Shown: piece after piece, positions 48,715 through 61,681 of the stretch
Numbering within the stretch: position 1 is the stretch's first letter
How the letters are laid out: every line of letters starts with the position of its first letter
Source: Prochlorococcus sp. AG-402-K10
Lineage (GTDB): Bacteria > Cyanobacteriota > Cyanobacteriia > PCC-6307 > Cyanobiaceae
Assembly: GCA_003216835.1 (NCBI GenBank)
Contig: QCIF01000004.1
Coordinates: forward strand, 62,001-126,000
Length of the DNA stretch: 64,000 nt
Reading direction: 5' to 3'
Program-made: the position numbers and the translations under genes
Notes under the pieces: generated by a model
What the model saw: the letters and a program-made list of their open reading frames with translations, nothing else
Databases searched by the model: none
What the model was told of the DNA's origin: nothing

Positions 48715-49500
48715 GACGGATGTATACAGGGAGAAGTAACCACCACCTTATACAGGAGGAGAAAACTAAACCCTTATTTCTAAAGGGATCTAACCGATAC
48801 GACCCTTATACAGGGGGAGAGAGAATCTAATCCGACATGTATACAGGGAGAGATACCGATCGCCACCTAATACAGGAGGAGAAAAACCCTGAAATAACTA
48901 GGAATTTTCCAACCACTACCCTATACAGGGAGAGGGAACTCCCACATATCAATAAACAACCATTACTAAATAAAGGTTGAGAGGTTAACCGCCAACGTAT
49001 ACAGGGAGAAACCGATCCGACATCTATACAGGGAGAAAAAATCCTCACAATAACTAGGAATTTTTCGATGACACATGTATACAGGGAAAAATACTGGTAT
49101 GACTAGAAATTTTCCAAGGAGACCCTTATACAGGGGGAGAGAAAATAACGATCACTACCCTATACAGGGAGAAATACTGCTATGACTAGGAAATTTGCGA
49201 TCCCTGATGTATACAGGGGGAGAGACCGATCCCACATCTATACAGGAAGAAGAGAACCCTTATGAATAAAGGGGTTTGACCGACCCCCTACGTATACAGG
49301 GGGAGAGCGATCCGACATCTATAAGAGGGAGAAACCTAAACCCTTATGGATAAAGGGATCTGACCAATCCGACCCGTATAAGGGGGGAGAGAAGTTTTAA
49401 CCCCCGATGTATAAGGGAGAAGAGAACTCCCACAAATAAGGTATTAAGACTCTCTATATCAAGTTAGAAGGTTAACCACTACCTAATACAGGGAGAAAAA
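48715..49500 (+). repeat. Composite interspersed repeat array (TATACAGGGRGAGA, CTAGGAATTTTCC, AAACCCTTAT..TAAAGGG)
   Basis: About 18 copies of the TATACAGGG core counted by eye between 48721 and 49495. Confidence 0.88.
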
Positions 49501-49689
49501 GACAACCTTACCTATACTTATGTCCCATTAATGGACATACTTATAGAACTTTTTAATACCTTCCCTACTTTCTAAAGGGGTTCAACGAAAGCGAATCAAG
49601 TTAATACATAGCCATCCATAAGTGATGGCTCATTATTAAACCTATTCTACTTAAGCTGAATCCCTCACAATAACTACTACTACTTACTT

Positions 49690-49956
49690 ATGACACAAGC
49701 TAAAGGTTTAACTCTAAAGGATTTTAATTACATAAATAGCACTTGCAAATCTATTGCTAAATGCGAAAGATATGGCGTTAAAACTAAAGAACTAAGACAA
49801 CAAATTTACATGTTAGGACTATTTACCTTTAGACAATTCCATAAAGCAGGTTTACCTATTGATTTTTCTAGACCTGAATTAAGCCAACCTTCAATAAAAC
49901 TAAATGAATACGCTAGTAAGAATTCGAGGATACATAACTGCAATTCAACTATTTAA
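49690..49956 (+). CDS. Small hypothetical protein of element
   Basis: 88 aa; MTQAKGLTLKDFNYINSTCKSIAKCERYGVKTKELRQQIYML. Confidence 0.55.
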   Translation: MTQAKGLTLKDFNYINSTCKSIAKCERYGVKTKELRQQIYMLGLFTFRQFHKAGLPIDFSRPELSQPSIKLNEYASKNSRIHNCNSTI

Positions 49957-50365
49957 ACCTCTTCAACACCTAATTGATAACGAACCAAAGTACACGTTAT
50001 TACTTCAACCTGAAAATCCCTATATTTTAAATGAGCTTGAAGATCAAATATACCAACTTAGGCAAGACAACATTAGAAATTATGAAAACTCATACAGAGC
50101 TGATGGCTCAAGATGGATAGAACACTACGAATCAAGAGTAATAAACAATAGCGAAGTTTACGTTGAATCCCTATTCAAACCTGACTTACAAGGAGAGCTT
50201 GCTAACTACCACAATGACGACCAGTTCCTTGGACGATTTGTACAGTCGGTTGGCCATCTCTATATCCATGAAACAGGAATAGTTTGTCTTTCTTCGCACA
50301 TCCTTGAATCTGCCTATCAACCAAATAATGAATTTGAACCTTATGAAATCCATCAAGCACAATAA
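49904..50365 (+). CDS. Hypothetical protein of element
   Basis: 153 aa ORF overlapping neighbours by short stretches. Confidence 0.55.
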   Translation: MNTLVRIRGYITAIQLFKPLQHLIDNEPKYTLLLQPENPYILNELEDQIYQLRQDNIRNYENSYRADGSRWIEHYESRVINNSEVYVESLFKPDLQGELANYHNDDQFLGRFVQSVGHLYIHETGIVCLSSHILESAYQPNNEFEPYEIHQAQ

Positions 50366-50699
50366 AGATATCTTGAACCTCAAGAACAAACCCAAGAATC
50401 ACAATAAAAATAAAACCATTGACTTCCCTAGAGGACGAGAAGCTCTTAGGGATTGGGAGAAGAAAGGTTTATTACCTTATCTCGCTCCTCAAACTAAATA
50501 CGTTCTCGCTAGACATATTGATCTAACCAAGGGAGAAGACATCCCAGACATAGAAACCATGTTCAAAAACATGAAAGAAGGTAATGACGGAGCGTATGGA
50601 GACTTTAATGAATTTACTACCACTCTTTTTGCTAGCTACCACTACGACAGAAGACTGGACGAACTTACAAGAGCAGCTTATCCAACAATCAAAAAATAA
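50343..50699 (+). CDS. Hypothetical protein of element
   Basis: Probable start MKSIKHNKDILN; ...GREALRDWEKKGLLPYLAPQTKYVLARHIDLTKGEDIPDIETMF. Confidence 0.55.
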   Translation: MKSIKHNKDILNLKNKPKNHNKNKTIDFPRGREALRDWEKKGLLPYLAPQTKYVLARHIDLTKGEDIPDIETMFKNMKEGNDGAYGDFNEFTTTLFASYHYDRRLDELTRAAYPTIKK

Positions 50700-50701
50700 A
50701 A

Positions 50702-51160
50702 ATGCCATTAACTAATCACAATTTCGCCAAAGAGTCTGAAGAAATAGTCAAAGAAATCAATAAATTAAGTCCGAGAAAACTTACTAAAGCTACTAGCGAC
50801 TTTATACAGAACCTTCTATCCGTAATAGATCAGAACATAATAAAAGGATTAGTCCAACACGACCCCGCTCAATACAATCAAGTAATTGATTACATAGACT
50901 ATTACACAAGAAACGGAGATGAAGATGCGGCGGTTATGGTACTCAAAACCTTAGACGAACACAAAGCAAACGGACTTAAATTACAGATGGCAAATAACAT
51001 CCACAAGATGTTCGCAGAAGGGTCTCCAACGTACAACAAACTAAAGCGAGAGCAAGAACAAACCCAAGAAAAGAAGAAGGATATAGACGCTCCTAAAGCT
51101 CTTAAAGTGGAATTATTAAACGACTTAAATCATTTAGTAAATGAGCGGATATACCAGTAA
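50702..51160 (+). CDS. Hypothetical protein of element
   Basis: 152 aa, helical, charged C-terminus. Confidence 0.6.
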   Translation: MPLTNHNFAKESEEIVKEINKLSPRKLTKATSDFIQNLLSVIDQNIIKGLVQHDPAQYNQVIDYIDYYTRNGDEDAAVMVLKTLDEHKANGLKLQMANNIHKMFAEGSPTYNKLKREQEQTQEKKKDIDAPKALKVELLNDLNHLVNERIYQ

Positions 51161-51322
51161 GTCCGTTAAAATCTGAAAAAAAAAATTATTTCATATAGAG
51201 CGTTGGATTCCGAGACAAATGTCTGCAGCGTTCTATATATTCTCTACACCACACTTGAACCCCCATTAGACCCGTTTGGAAATTATTTATTGCTAAGAAA
51301 AAGAACGCTACTCTCCTATAGT

Positions 51323-51660
51323 AAGAGTGAGCCGGACTAGCTATAACTGGGTTTTACTTACTGAGTTTGGATAAACATAAATAATAGTTTGGATAACCAC
51401 TAAACCCTTTTCATAATAAGTCAGTAATAGACTAGGTTTCTCAATAAGTAACTATTAATGAGAACAGATCTGTTACGTGACAACAATATCTAAGGTAAAA
51501 TTCAAATAATTAGGGATTCAATGCAGGCTAAAAGCTAGAAGCTGAATCCCTCAGAAATTTAAAAGTTATCCAAACTTTATCCAAACCACCCATTTTCGCC
51601 GAGACTCTAGATTATGACAGATTGTAACTACTGGCTAATGAAAAGTGAGCCTGATGCTTA
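51323..51660 (+). repeat. Right-end att region with arm-type repeats and restored EVE 5' end
   Basis: AGAGTGAGCCGGACTAGCTATAACTGGG (51324-); GTTTGGATAA x2 (51366-51396); TTATCCAAACTTTATCCAAAC (51566-51586); ACTACTGGCTAATGAAAAGTGAGCC. Confidence 0.75.
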
Positions 51661-52075
51661 CAGCATAGACACCCTAAAGAATGATGGAGTCACCTTATGG
51701 GATGGGATTAGAAATTATCAAGCTCGTAATTTTATGAGAAAGATGAATATAGGAGATAAAGTCTTCTTTTATCATTCAAACTGCAAACCACCTGGAATTG
51801 TAGGTCTAATGGAGGTGATTGATTTAAATATTATTGATCCTTCTCAATTTGACAAAGAATCAAAGTATTTTGACCCTAAGTCTAAACCTGACAATCCAAG
51901 ATGGGATTGCGTGAAAGTAAAATATCTATTTAAATCAAATAAAAAATTAAGTTTACCTGACTTAAAGATTTTATTTAATCAAGATGAGTTATTAGTAGTT
52001 AAGAAAGGCAATAGATTATCTATTTTACCAGTAAAAAATAATATAGCTAAAATACTCTTAGAAAAAATTAAATAA
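51614..52075 (+). CDS. EVE-domain protein
   Basis: NYWLMKSEPDAYSIDTLKNDGVTLWDGIRNYQARNFMRKMNIGDKVFFYHSNCKPPGIVGLMEV. Confidence 0.95.
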   Translation: MTDCNYWLMKSEPDAYSIDTLKNDGVTLWDGIRNYQARNFMRKMNIGDKVFFYHSNCKPPGIVGLMEVIDLNIIDPSQFDKESKYFDPKSKPDNPRWDCVKVKYLFKSNKKLSLPDLKILFNQDELLVVKKGNRLSILPVKNNIAKILLEKIK

Positions 52076-52081
52076 ACCTAT

Positions 52082-52333
52082 TTAATTCTCAAAGTTTATT
52101 GAAAACATATTCCCAATATAAAGTCTTGTAAGATCTCTATTTTGAAAGCCTTTCTGCATCAAAAAACCTGCAATTGCTGCCTGCAATATTCTGTATTGAT
52201 CCCAATTAGGATGATCCTCAACAAATTCATTCAAAGCATGTTGGAGATTCTCGTGAAGTTCACATTTGAAACTAATTATTTCATCTTTCTTACTTGCAGA
52301 TCTAGGATTTAAATCACAATTTAACTTTTGCAT
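52082..52333 (-). CDS. DUF2811 family protein
   Basis: FKCELHENLQHALNEFVEDHPNWDQYRILQAAIAGFLMQKG. Confidence 0.75.
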   Translation of the reverse strand: MQKLNCDLNPRSASKKDEIISFKCELHENLQHALNEFVEDHPNWDQYRILQAAIAGFLMQKGFQNRDLTRLYIGNMFSINFEN

Positions 52334-52642
52334 CTTCAAATTAATCGTAAAATATAGAGACAAGCTCTAGTGTTCTTTAAAAACGCTAAATCGTCAACAA
52401 TAACTATTACAAAATAGTCTCAGATATTAGAATGATGAGATTCATTTAAGGAAAAGGTTTCTTAAAGAAATTAATTTTAGGTTATTAAATCTTAGATAAA
52501 TATTAAAAATTGTATATAAATAGAAGTTTTCCACATCTTTTAGTTCTTTAAATAATTATCAAAAATTTCTTGTGGAAAAGATGTTAAAAAAAAATTCTTA
52601 AGGGGGGAATTTTTAAAAAAAATTTCCAATTTTATTAATTTT

Positions 52643-53014
52643 TTAATCCATTGATTCCCACATTTTTTTTATTTCATAAAATAAATTTTGCGCTATTGGT
52701 ATAGGCCAATACATTTCAAAAGATCGAGTATGCTCTTGACTTTCAAAAACTAACCTTAAATTCCATTCATTCTTTTTCCCTTCCAATTCAATATACCAAG
52801 GTGATTGTTCTATCTCTAAAGAAATTAATTCTTCATCCATCAATTGATTTGTAATCTCTAATAATTGGTCATTAAGTCTTATAAGTAAAAGATACAGTAA
52901 ATTAAATTCACTTTTTTGTAACTCAATAGCCCAATTATTTGCACCAATCAAAAAACAAAATTTCCCTTTTTTTAAATCTTTACTTAATCTCCAATTCTTT
53001 TCCTCTCTTAACAA
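52643..53014 (-). CDS. DUF1818 family protein
   Basis: NWRLSKDLKKGKFCFLIGANNWAIELQKSEF...WYIELEG. Confidence 0.7.
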   Translation of the reverse strand: MLREEKNWRLSKDLKKGKFCFLIGANNWAIELQKSEFNLLYLLLIRLNDQLLEITNQLMDEELISLEIEQSPWYIELEGKKNEWNLRLVFESQEHTRSFEMYWPIPIAQNLFYEIKKMWESMD

Positions 53015-53016
53015 AA

Positions 53017-53253
53017 TTATCCAGGAAGTAAATCTGGCTGGTCTTGTTCATCACTTAGTTCAATAATGGATCTTTGAACTGGTTTAATAGAAGATTCCTC
53101 CAATAAACCATCAAAATCATCAAAGCGTCTTTGTTTAGCTCTGAAAGCAATTCTTACCGTAGTTAAATATCTATTAGTTGATTTTCTTATTAAACTCTCA
53201 CCTCTCTTGGCAAGATCATTAGAATCAACAACAGAATTATTTGATATGTTCAT
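53017..53253 (-). CDS. rpoZ: RNA polymerase omega subunit
   Basis: [42 protein letters not shown]. Confidence 0.88.
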   Translation of the reverse strand: MNISNNSVVDSNDLAKRGESLIRKSTNRYLTTVRIAFRAKQRRFDDFDGLLEESSIKPVQRSIIELSDEQDQPDLLPG

Positions 53254-53356
53254 AAAAACTTTTTTTTAAATTATACAATAAAGTTTACAAGTTATTTGAT
53301 CCTTTCAAACCATAAAATCACAAAACGAACTTAATTGATTAAGAACAAAGTAAATT

Positions 53357-54922
53357 ATGAAAAATATTCTATCAGGAACACTTGCTGTTGATTTAGGAAA
53401 TACGAATACTGTTATTGCTTTTCAAGATGAACAAAATATAAATCCCCTTCTCATAGAGATACCCGATATTACTTCTAAACCAGGGGTTATACCTACAGTA
53501 GTGTGGTTCGAAGAAGGATCAGAAATAACAAAAATTGGCGAAAGTGCCTTAAAGATGAAAAACAAAGTTAATTCAGATTTATTCTTTCATTCAAATTTCA
53601 AACGATTAATTGGAAATCCTTTTGAAAAGAATACCCATAAAATTTTAAGTCCTACTGAATCTGGTGCAAAGTTTTTCGAGGTTTTATGGAAAAATATTCC
53701 TGGAGAATATGACATCAAAAGACTTGTTTTGACAGCTCCAATAGATACATACAAAGGTTACCGGGAATGGTTACTAAGTCTCTCTGAAGAATTAACCGTA
53801 GAGGAAATAGCCCTAGTAGATGAGCCTACTGCAGCAAGTTTAGGAATTAATGTGCCTTTTGGATCCAAACTTATGACTATAGATATTGGTGGGAGCACAA
53901 TAGATATGAACATAATCCAAATAGAAGGTGGAGAGGGAAAATCTGGACCAATAGCAGAACTTTTAAAGTTTCAAGGAAATGATGTTAGCGCAATTTCAAA
54001 ACAAAAATTAAGATGTGCTGAAATAATAAGCAAAACAGGTTCTAAAATTGGTGGCAAAGATTTAGATCAATGGATTCTCAATTATTTTCTCCCTGGTAAT
54101 CAAGATACAAGGAATTTATTAATAGCAGAAGAAATCAAATGTAAACTCAGCTCTCCTGAAATCAAATATGAAAAAAAACACCCCGTAAATTTTTATATTG
54201 AGGGATATGAAGAAAAAGAATTTCTTTTAAGTAAAGAAATATTTGAAAGAATTCTAATAGAAAATAATCTACTGAATCATTTAAACTCCTTGCTAAAAGA
54301 TCTATTAAATGAAGCAAGAGGAAAGTTTTGTAATGTAAATGATTTGAATTCAATTATTTTGGTTGGGGGTGGAACACAGATTCCATTAATTAAAGAATGG
54401 TTAACAAAAAAAATTTCTGACATCCCAATCAATGCACCTCCCCCTATCGAATCAATAGCATTAGGTGCTTTGGCTATGACCCCAGGAGTTAAAATTAAAG
54501 ATATATTAAATAAGGGAATATCTATCAGGTTATTTAATAGGAGAGAAAAAAAACATTTCTGGCATCCTATTTTCTGCAGAGGGCAAACCTGGCCAACAGA
54601 GAACCCCTTTAAATTAGTACTTCAAGCTAGTAAAAATGGTCAAAACACATTTGAGATAATAATAGGTGAAACCAAACTGGAAAAAGAGTATGATGTAATA
54701 TTTGAAAATGGTTTACCAAAATTAGCAGAAGTTCAAAGTGAAGAAGAAATTATTAGATGGAAGAAAAAACCACTAAAAATAACCCTGCTAAATAAATGTC
54801 AACTTGGTGAGGACTGCTTAAAAATCTTCTTCAGAATCACTGATAAAGGTGATCTTTATATGAAATGTTTTGATCTTGAGGAGAAGTTTTTAGGAGAATT
54901 TAAATTAGGAAATATTTTTTAA
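53357..54922 (+). CDS. Hsp70/DnaK-family protein
   Basis: LAVDLGNTNTVIAF; LVDEPTAASLGINV; MTIDIGGSTIDM; ILVGGGTQIPLIKEWL. Confidence 0.93.
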   Translation: MKNILSGTLAVDLGNTNTVIAFQDEQNINPLLIEIPDITSKPGVIPTVVWFEEGSEITKIGESALKMKNKVNSDLFFHSNFKRLIGNPFEKNTHKILSPTESGAKFFEVLWKNIPGEYDIKRLVLTAPIDTYKGYREWLLSLSEELTVEEIALVDEPTAASLGINVPFGSKLMTIDIGGSTIDMNIIQIEGGEGKSGPIAELLKFQGNDVSAISKQKLRCAEIISKTGSKIGGKDLDQWILNYFLPGNQDTRNLLIAEEIKCKLSSPEIKYEKKHPVNFYIEGYEEKEFLLSKEIFERILIENNLLNHLNSLLKDLLNEARGKFCNVNDLNSIILVGGGTQIPLIKEWLTKKISDIPINAPPPIESIALGALAMTPGVKIKDILNKGISIRLFNRREKKHFWHPIFCRGQTWPTENPFKLVLQASKNGQNTFEIIIGETKLEKEYDVIFENGLPKLAEVQSEEEIIRWKKKPLKITLLNKCQLGEDCLKIFFRITDKGDLYMKCFDLEEKFLGEFKLGNIF

Positions 54923-54929
54923 AATCAGA

Positions 54930-55466
54930 CTACTCAAGGAAAACACCCTCTTCACCATCAAGATTTTTAAGACGCAAATTTATACACTCATTTTTGCTTG
55001 TTGGAACTTTCCTTCCACAAAAATCTGGCTGTATTGGCAACTCTCTATGACCTCTATCTACCATAACTAATAACATCACTCTTTTAGGTCTACCCCATGA
55101 GTAAAGCGAATCCATTGCTGCTCTTATTGTTCTCCCGGTGTAAATAACATCATCTATTAAAATAATTACTTTTTTCTCAATAGGAGTTGGGATATCAGTT
55201 GCTTTTATTAAACGAGTCTCAACCCTATCTTGATCATCTCTATAAAAAGTTGGATCTATAGTTCCTTTGCTGATTTTTAAACCTATTTTAGAATAAATTT
55301 CTTTTTCTAAAACTTCCGCAAGATGAACGCCTCTAGTGGGAATACCAACCAAAAGAAGGTCATTTAAGTTTGTTACTTTCTCAATAATTTCAGAAGTTAA
55401 ACGTGAGAGGGTTTTACCTAGCTCAGCTTCATTAAGTATGACAATTCTTTTTTCTGTATTGGACAT
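54930..55466 (-). CDS. pyrR: Bifunctional pyr operon regulator/uracil phosphoribosyltransferase
   Basis: LVGIPTRGVHLAEVLEKEI; VIILIDDVIYTGRTIRAAMDSLYSWGRPKRVMLLVMVDRGHRELPIQPDFCGRKVPTSKNE. Confidence 0.95.
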   Translation of the reverse strand: MSNTEKRIVILNEAELGKTLSRLTSEIIEKVTNLNDLLLVGIPTRGVHLAEVLEKEIYSKIGLKISKGTIDPTFYRDDQDRVETRLIKATDIPTPIEKKVIILIDDVIYTGRTIRAAMDSLYSWGRPKRVMLLVMVDRGHRELPIQPDFCGRKVPTSKNECINLRLKNLDGEEGVFLE

Positions 55467-55604
55467 GATTTATTTAAAATAAAATTTGTTCAATATGTTT
55501 TTAAATTAGCAAAAGCTAACTATAGTAAATATAAATTGTTAAAGAGTAGCTTTTAAAGCTAAATTTAATATTGGATCAGTTAGAAAGGGGATTTTGATCT
55601 AAAT

Positions 55605-57227
55605 ATGTCAAACATTAGCAGCAAAAATATAAATAAATTAAGCACCCCTCAAAGTCCAGTAGTACTTGCGATACTAGATGGCTGGGGATATAGAGAAGAA
55701 ATATCAGATAATGCAATAAAAACTGCCGATACTCCTATTATGGATTCATTATGGAATGCTTATCCTCACACGCTGATAAGTGCTAGTGGCGCTGATGTAG
55801 GGCTTCCAGATGGACAAATGGGTAATTCAGAAGTAGGGCACCTTACTATTGGATCTGGAAGAATCATTCAACAAGAATTGGTAAGGATTACAAATATTGT
55901 AAAAAATAATCAATTAAATCAAGTTGATGAGTTAAAAAAAATAGCTGATTCTTTAAAGAAAAATAATTCAACTTTGCATATTACTGGATTGTGTTCCGAT
56001 GGTGGGGTTCATAGTCATATTGATCATTTATTAGGATTAATAAAATGGGCATCTGAGATTGGAATACAAAAAGTTGCTATTCATATTATTACTGATGGTA
56101 GAGATACTCCAGCCAAAAGTGCCTCAAAATATTTAAATCAAATAGAAGAATGTATAAAAAAATATAAAACAGGTGAAATAGTATCTATATGCGGCAGGTA
56201 TTGGATAATGGATAGAAATCTTTTATGGGAGAGAACAGAAAGAGCATTTAGAAATTTAACTGATCCTAACGTCAAAATAAGCAATATTTCCCCACAAGAT
56301 TACTTAACTAAAAGTTATAACAAAAAAATCACGGATGAATTTTTAGAACCCATACGAATATCTAATAATTTTTTAAAAGATGGAGATAGTTTAATTTGCT
56401 TTAATTTCCGTCCAGATAGAGCCAGACAAATAATTAAATCACTTTCTGAAAAAAAATTCTCAGGGTTTGAAAGAAAAATTGTTCCTAATTTAGATGTTGT
56501 TACGTTCACTCAATATGAGGCAAATTTACCCGTTAAGGTAGCATTTCCTCCTGAATCTCTAAATAATTTTATTGGCAAAATAGTTTCAGAAAATGGACTT
56601 AAACAGTATAGAACTGCAGAAACAGAGAAATATCCTCACGTTACTTATTTTTTTAATGGAGGAGTAGAAATCCCCTTACCAGGAGAAGAGAGAAACTTAA
56701 TTCCATCTCCAAGAGTCGCTACTTATGATATGGAACCCGAAATGTCTGCTGAAGAATTAACAATGAGTTGCGCTCAAGCAATTAAAAGTGGAGAGTATGC
56801 TTTTGTTGTCATAAATTTTGCCAACCCCGATATGGTTGGTCATACAGGCAACATGAATGCGACAATCAAAGCGATTGAAACGGTTGATAAATGCATAGGT
56901 AAGATAGTAAATGCTACGGGAGAAATGGGAGGTAGTATTCTTATAACAGCTGACCATGGAAACGCAGAAGTTATGAAAGGTCCTTCAGGAGAACCGTGGA
57001 CTGCCCACACTATAAATAAAGTTCCATTAATCTTTATCGAAGGAGAAAAAAGAAAAATCCCAAACATGGGCAATGAGATTCTTTTAAGAGATAATGCTGG
57101 TTTAGCAGATATTGCACCTACTTTGCTGCAATTATTAAATCTCCCCATTCCAAAAGAAATGACTGGGGAATCTCTTATTAAAGAAATCGAATTTAAGGGC
57201 TATAATAAAGTTGTACAACATGTTTAA
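55605..57227 (+). CDS. gpmI: 2,3-bisphosphoglycerate-independent phosphoglycerate mutase
   Basis: [58 protein letters not shown]. Confidence 0.97.
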   Translation: MSNISSKNINKLSTPQSPVVLAILDGWGYREEISDNAIKTADTPIMDSLWNAYPHTLISASGADVGLPDGQMGNSEVGHLTIGSGRIIQQELVRITNIVKNNQLNQVDELKKIADSLKKNNSTLHITGLCSDGGVHSHIDHLLGLIKWASEIGIQKVAIHIITDGRDTPAKSASKYLNQIEECIKKYKTGEIVSICGRYWIMDRNLLWERTERAFRNLTDPNVKISNISPQDYLTKSYNKKITDEFLEPIRISNNFLKDGDSLICFNFRPDRARQIIKSLSEKKFSGFERKIVPNLDVVTFTQYEANLPVKVAFPPESLNNFIGKIVSENGLKQYRTAETEKYPHVTYFFNGGVEIPLPGEERNLIPSPRVATYDMEPEMSAEELTMSCAQAIKSGEYAFVVINFANPDMVGHTGNMNATIKAIETVDKCIGKIVNATGEMGGSILITADHGNAEVMKGPSGEPWTAHTINKVPLIFIEGEKRKIPNMGNEILLRDNAGLADIAPTLLQLLNLPIPKEMTGESLIKEIEFKGYNKVVQHV

Positions 57228-57250
57228 ACTCAATAAAAACAATCACAACA

Positions 57251-57478
57251 ATGAGTCAAATTTTAAGTTGGATATGGTTATTTTCTGGAATTCTACTAAT
57301 ACTTTTAGTTTTACTCCATAGTCCAAAAGGTGACGGTATGGGAGGAATAGCCGCTAGTGGAAGTTCAATGTTTACTAGCGCCAGTAGTGCCGAAGCATCG
57401 CTAAATAAAATAACTTGGACTATATTGATAATATTTTTATCTCTTGCAATTATTCTAAGTGCTGGTTGGATTTCCTAG
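57251..57478 (+). CDS. secG: Preprotein translocase subunit SecG
   Basis: LLVLLHSPKGDGMGGIAASGSSMFTSASSAEASLNKITW. Confidence 0.93.
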   Translation: MSQILSWIWLFSGILLILLVLLHSPKGDGMGGIAASGSSMFTSASSAEASLNKITWTILIIFLSLAIILSAGWIS

Positions 57479-57488
57479 AATCTAATTA

Positions 57489-57521
57489 TAAAAAAAGGGG
57501 TTATTATAATAACCCCTTTTA
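57489..57521. terminator. Bidirectional intrinsic terminator between secG and groEL
   Basis: AAAAAAAGGGGTTATTATAATAACCCCTTTT. Confidence 0.85.
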
Positions 57522-57549
57522 TATATTTGATTATTAAATAATTATATAT

Positions 57550-59202
<1,653 letters not shown>

Positions 59203-59239
59203 TTAATAATAAGTTTTAATAATTTTTGAAACAAATAAT

Positions 59240-59551
59240 TTAGCTTACGACAGCTAAAATATCCTTTTCTGAAAGTAAGACGTACTCATCTCCTCCCAAT
59301 TTAATGTCTGTTCCAGCATATTTGCTGTACAAGACTTTATCGCCAATACTCACTTCAGGAGTTTGTCGAGAACCATCGTCATTAAGTTTCCCAGGTCCTA
59401 CCTGAGCAACTTCTCCTACCTGTGGTTTTTCCTTAGCTGTATCAGGCAAAAGAATGCCTCCAGCAGTTTTTTCCTCAGATGCGGAAACTTTGATAAAAAT
59501 TCTATCTCCCAGTGGTTTAACTGTAGAGACTGTAAGTGAAACAGCTGCCAT
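59240..59551 (-). CDS. groES: Co-chaperonin GroES
   Basis: [37 protein letters not shown]. Confidence 0.98.
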   Translation of the reverse strand: MAAVSLTVSTVKPLGDRIFIKVSASEEKTAGGILLPDTAKEKPQVGEVAQVGPGKLNDDGSRQTPEVSIGDKVLYSKYAGTDIKLGGDEYVLLSEKDILAVVS

Positions 59552-59750
59552 AGATTAATGGAGGGTCATAATTGAGACGCTTCGCGTCATAAATTTTGGA
59601 AAGAGTATTACTCAGACCTTATCTTCAACAAGATAATCGGCGGAGCAGCAATTAAACACATTTTAACTGTGCGGTTGGCCGAACCGATTTAACAAATATA
59701 CCCATAAGGTGGTAGTATTTCGCATTATGAGCTGTTCTTAAATCAGCTAA

Positions 59751-61232
<1,482 letters not shown>

Positions 61233-61272
61233 ATTATAAATATATAATTTCAACTCTCAAAAACTCAAATTA

Positions 61273-61677
61273 ATGGCAATTTCACTTAAGGTTTTAGCTC
61301 CTAATCAAAATGTTTACGAAGGAGAAGCAGAAGAGGTAATTCTTCCAAGTACAACAGGTCAAATTGGGGTGCTTCCAGGCCATATCTCATTAGTTACAGC
61401 TATTGATATTGGTGTTCTAAGGTTAAGAATGAATTCTCAATGGAAGTCTATAGCGTTAATGGGAGGCTTCGCCGAAATTGAATCAGATGAAGTCATTGTT
61501 TTAGTGAACAATGCTGAAATTGGTTCTGACATTAATGTTCAAGATGCTGAGAAAGATCTCACAGAAGCAAAACTAGCAATTAGTAAATTTTCTGAAACTG
61601 AAAAAAGTCCAGAAAAGATTAAAGCTCTTAACGAAGTTTCAAAGGCCGAGGCGAGGATTCAAGCCGCAAAAAATTAA
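61273..61677 (+). CDS. atpC: ATP synthase F1 subunit epsilon
   Basis: [40 protein letters not shown]. Confidence 0.97.
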   Translation: MAISLKVLAPNQNVYEGEAEEVILPSTTGQIGVLPGHISLVTAIDIGVLRLRMNSQWKSIALMGGFAEIESDEVIVLVNNAEIGSDINVQDAEKDLTEAKLAISKFSETEKSPEKIKALNEVSKAEARIQAAKN

Positions 61678-61681
61678 ATTT

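Larger units (their letters stand above)
46004..51350 (+). mobile_element. Integrative element inserted at the EVE-gene 5' end
   Basis: Direct repeat GAGCCGGACTAGCTATAAYTGGG at both ends (46012- and 51328-); Tyr recombinase at left end; repeat arrays; arm-type repeats flanking. Confidence 0.75.

Noticed and set aside
48513-49048. ORFs of 77 and 73 aa (minus) inside the repeat array
   Set aside because: Cys/Ser/Arg-rich repetitive translations (FSPCIDVGSVSPCIRW) follow the DNA repeat; not protein-like
48277-49500. CRISPR array
   Set aside because: Repeats are only about 12-18 bp, variable, of several types, with spacers that themselves repeat; no cas genes nearby
50186-50402. Minus-strand ORFs of 69 and 66 aa
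   Set aside because: Antisense overlap of the co-directional element ORFs at 49904 and 50343
59575-59720. CIRCE-like operator upstream of groES
   Set aside because: No TTAGCACTC-N9-GAGTGCTAA found; only a small GACGC/GCGTC hairpin and an unassigned leader are visible
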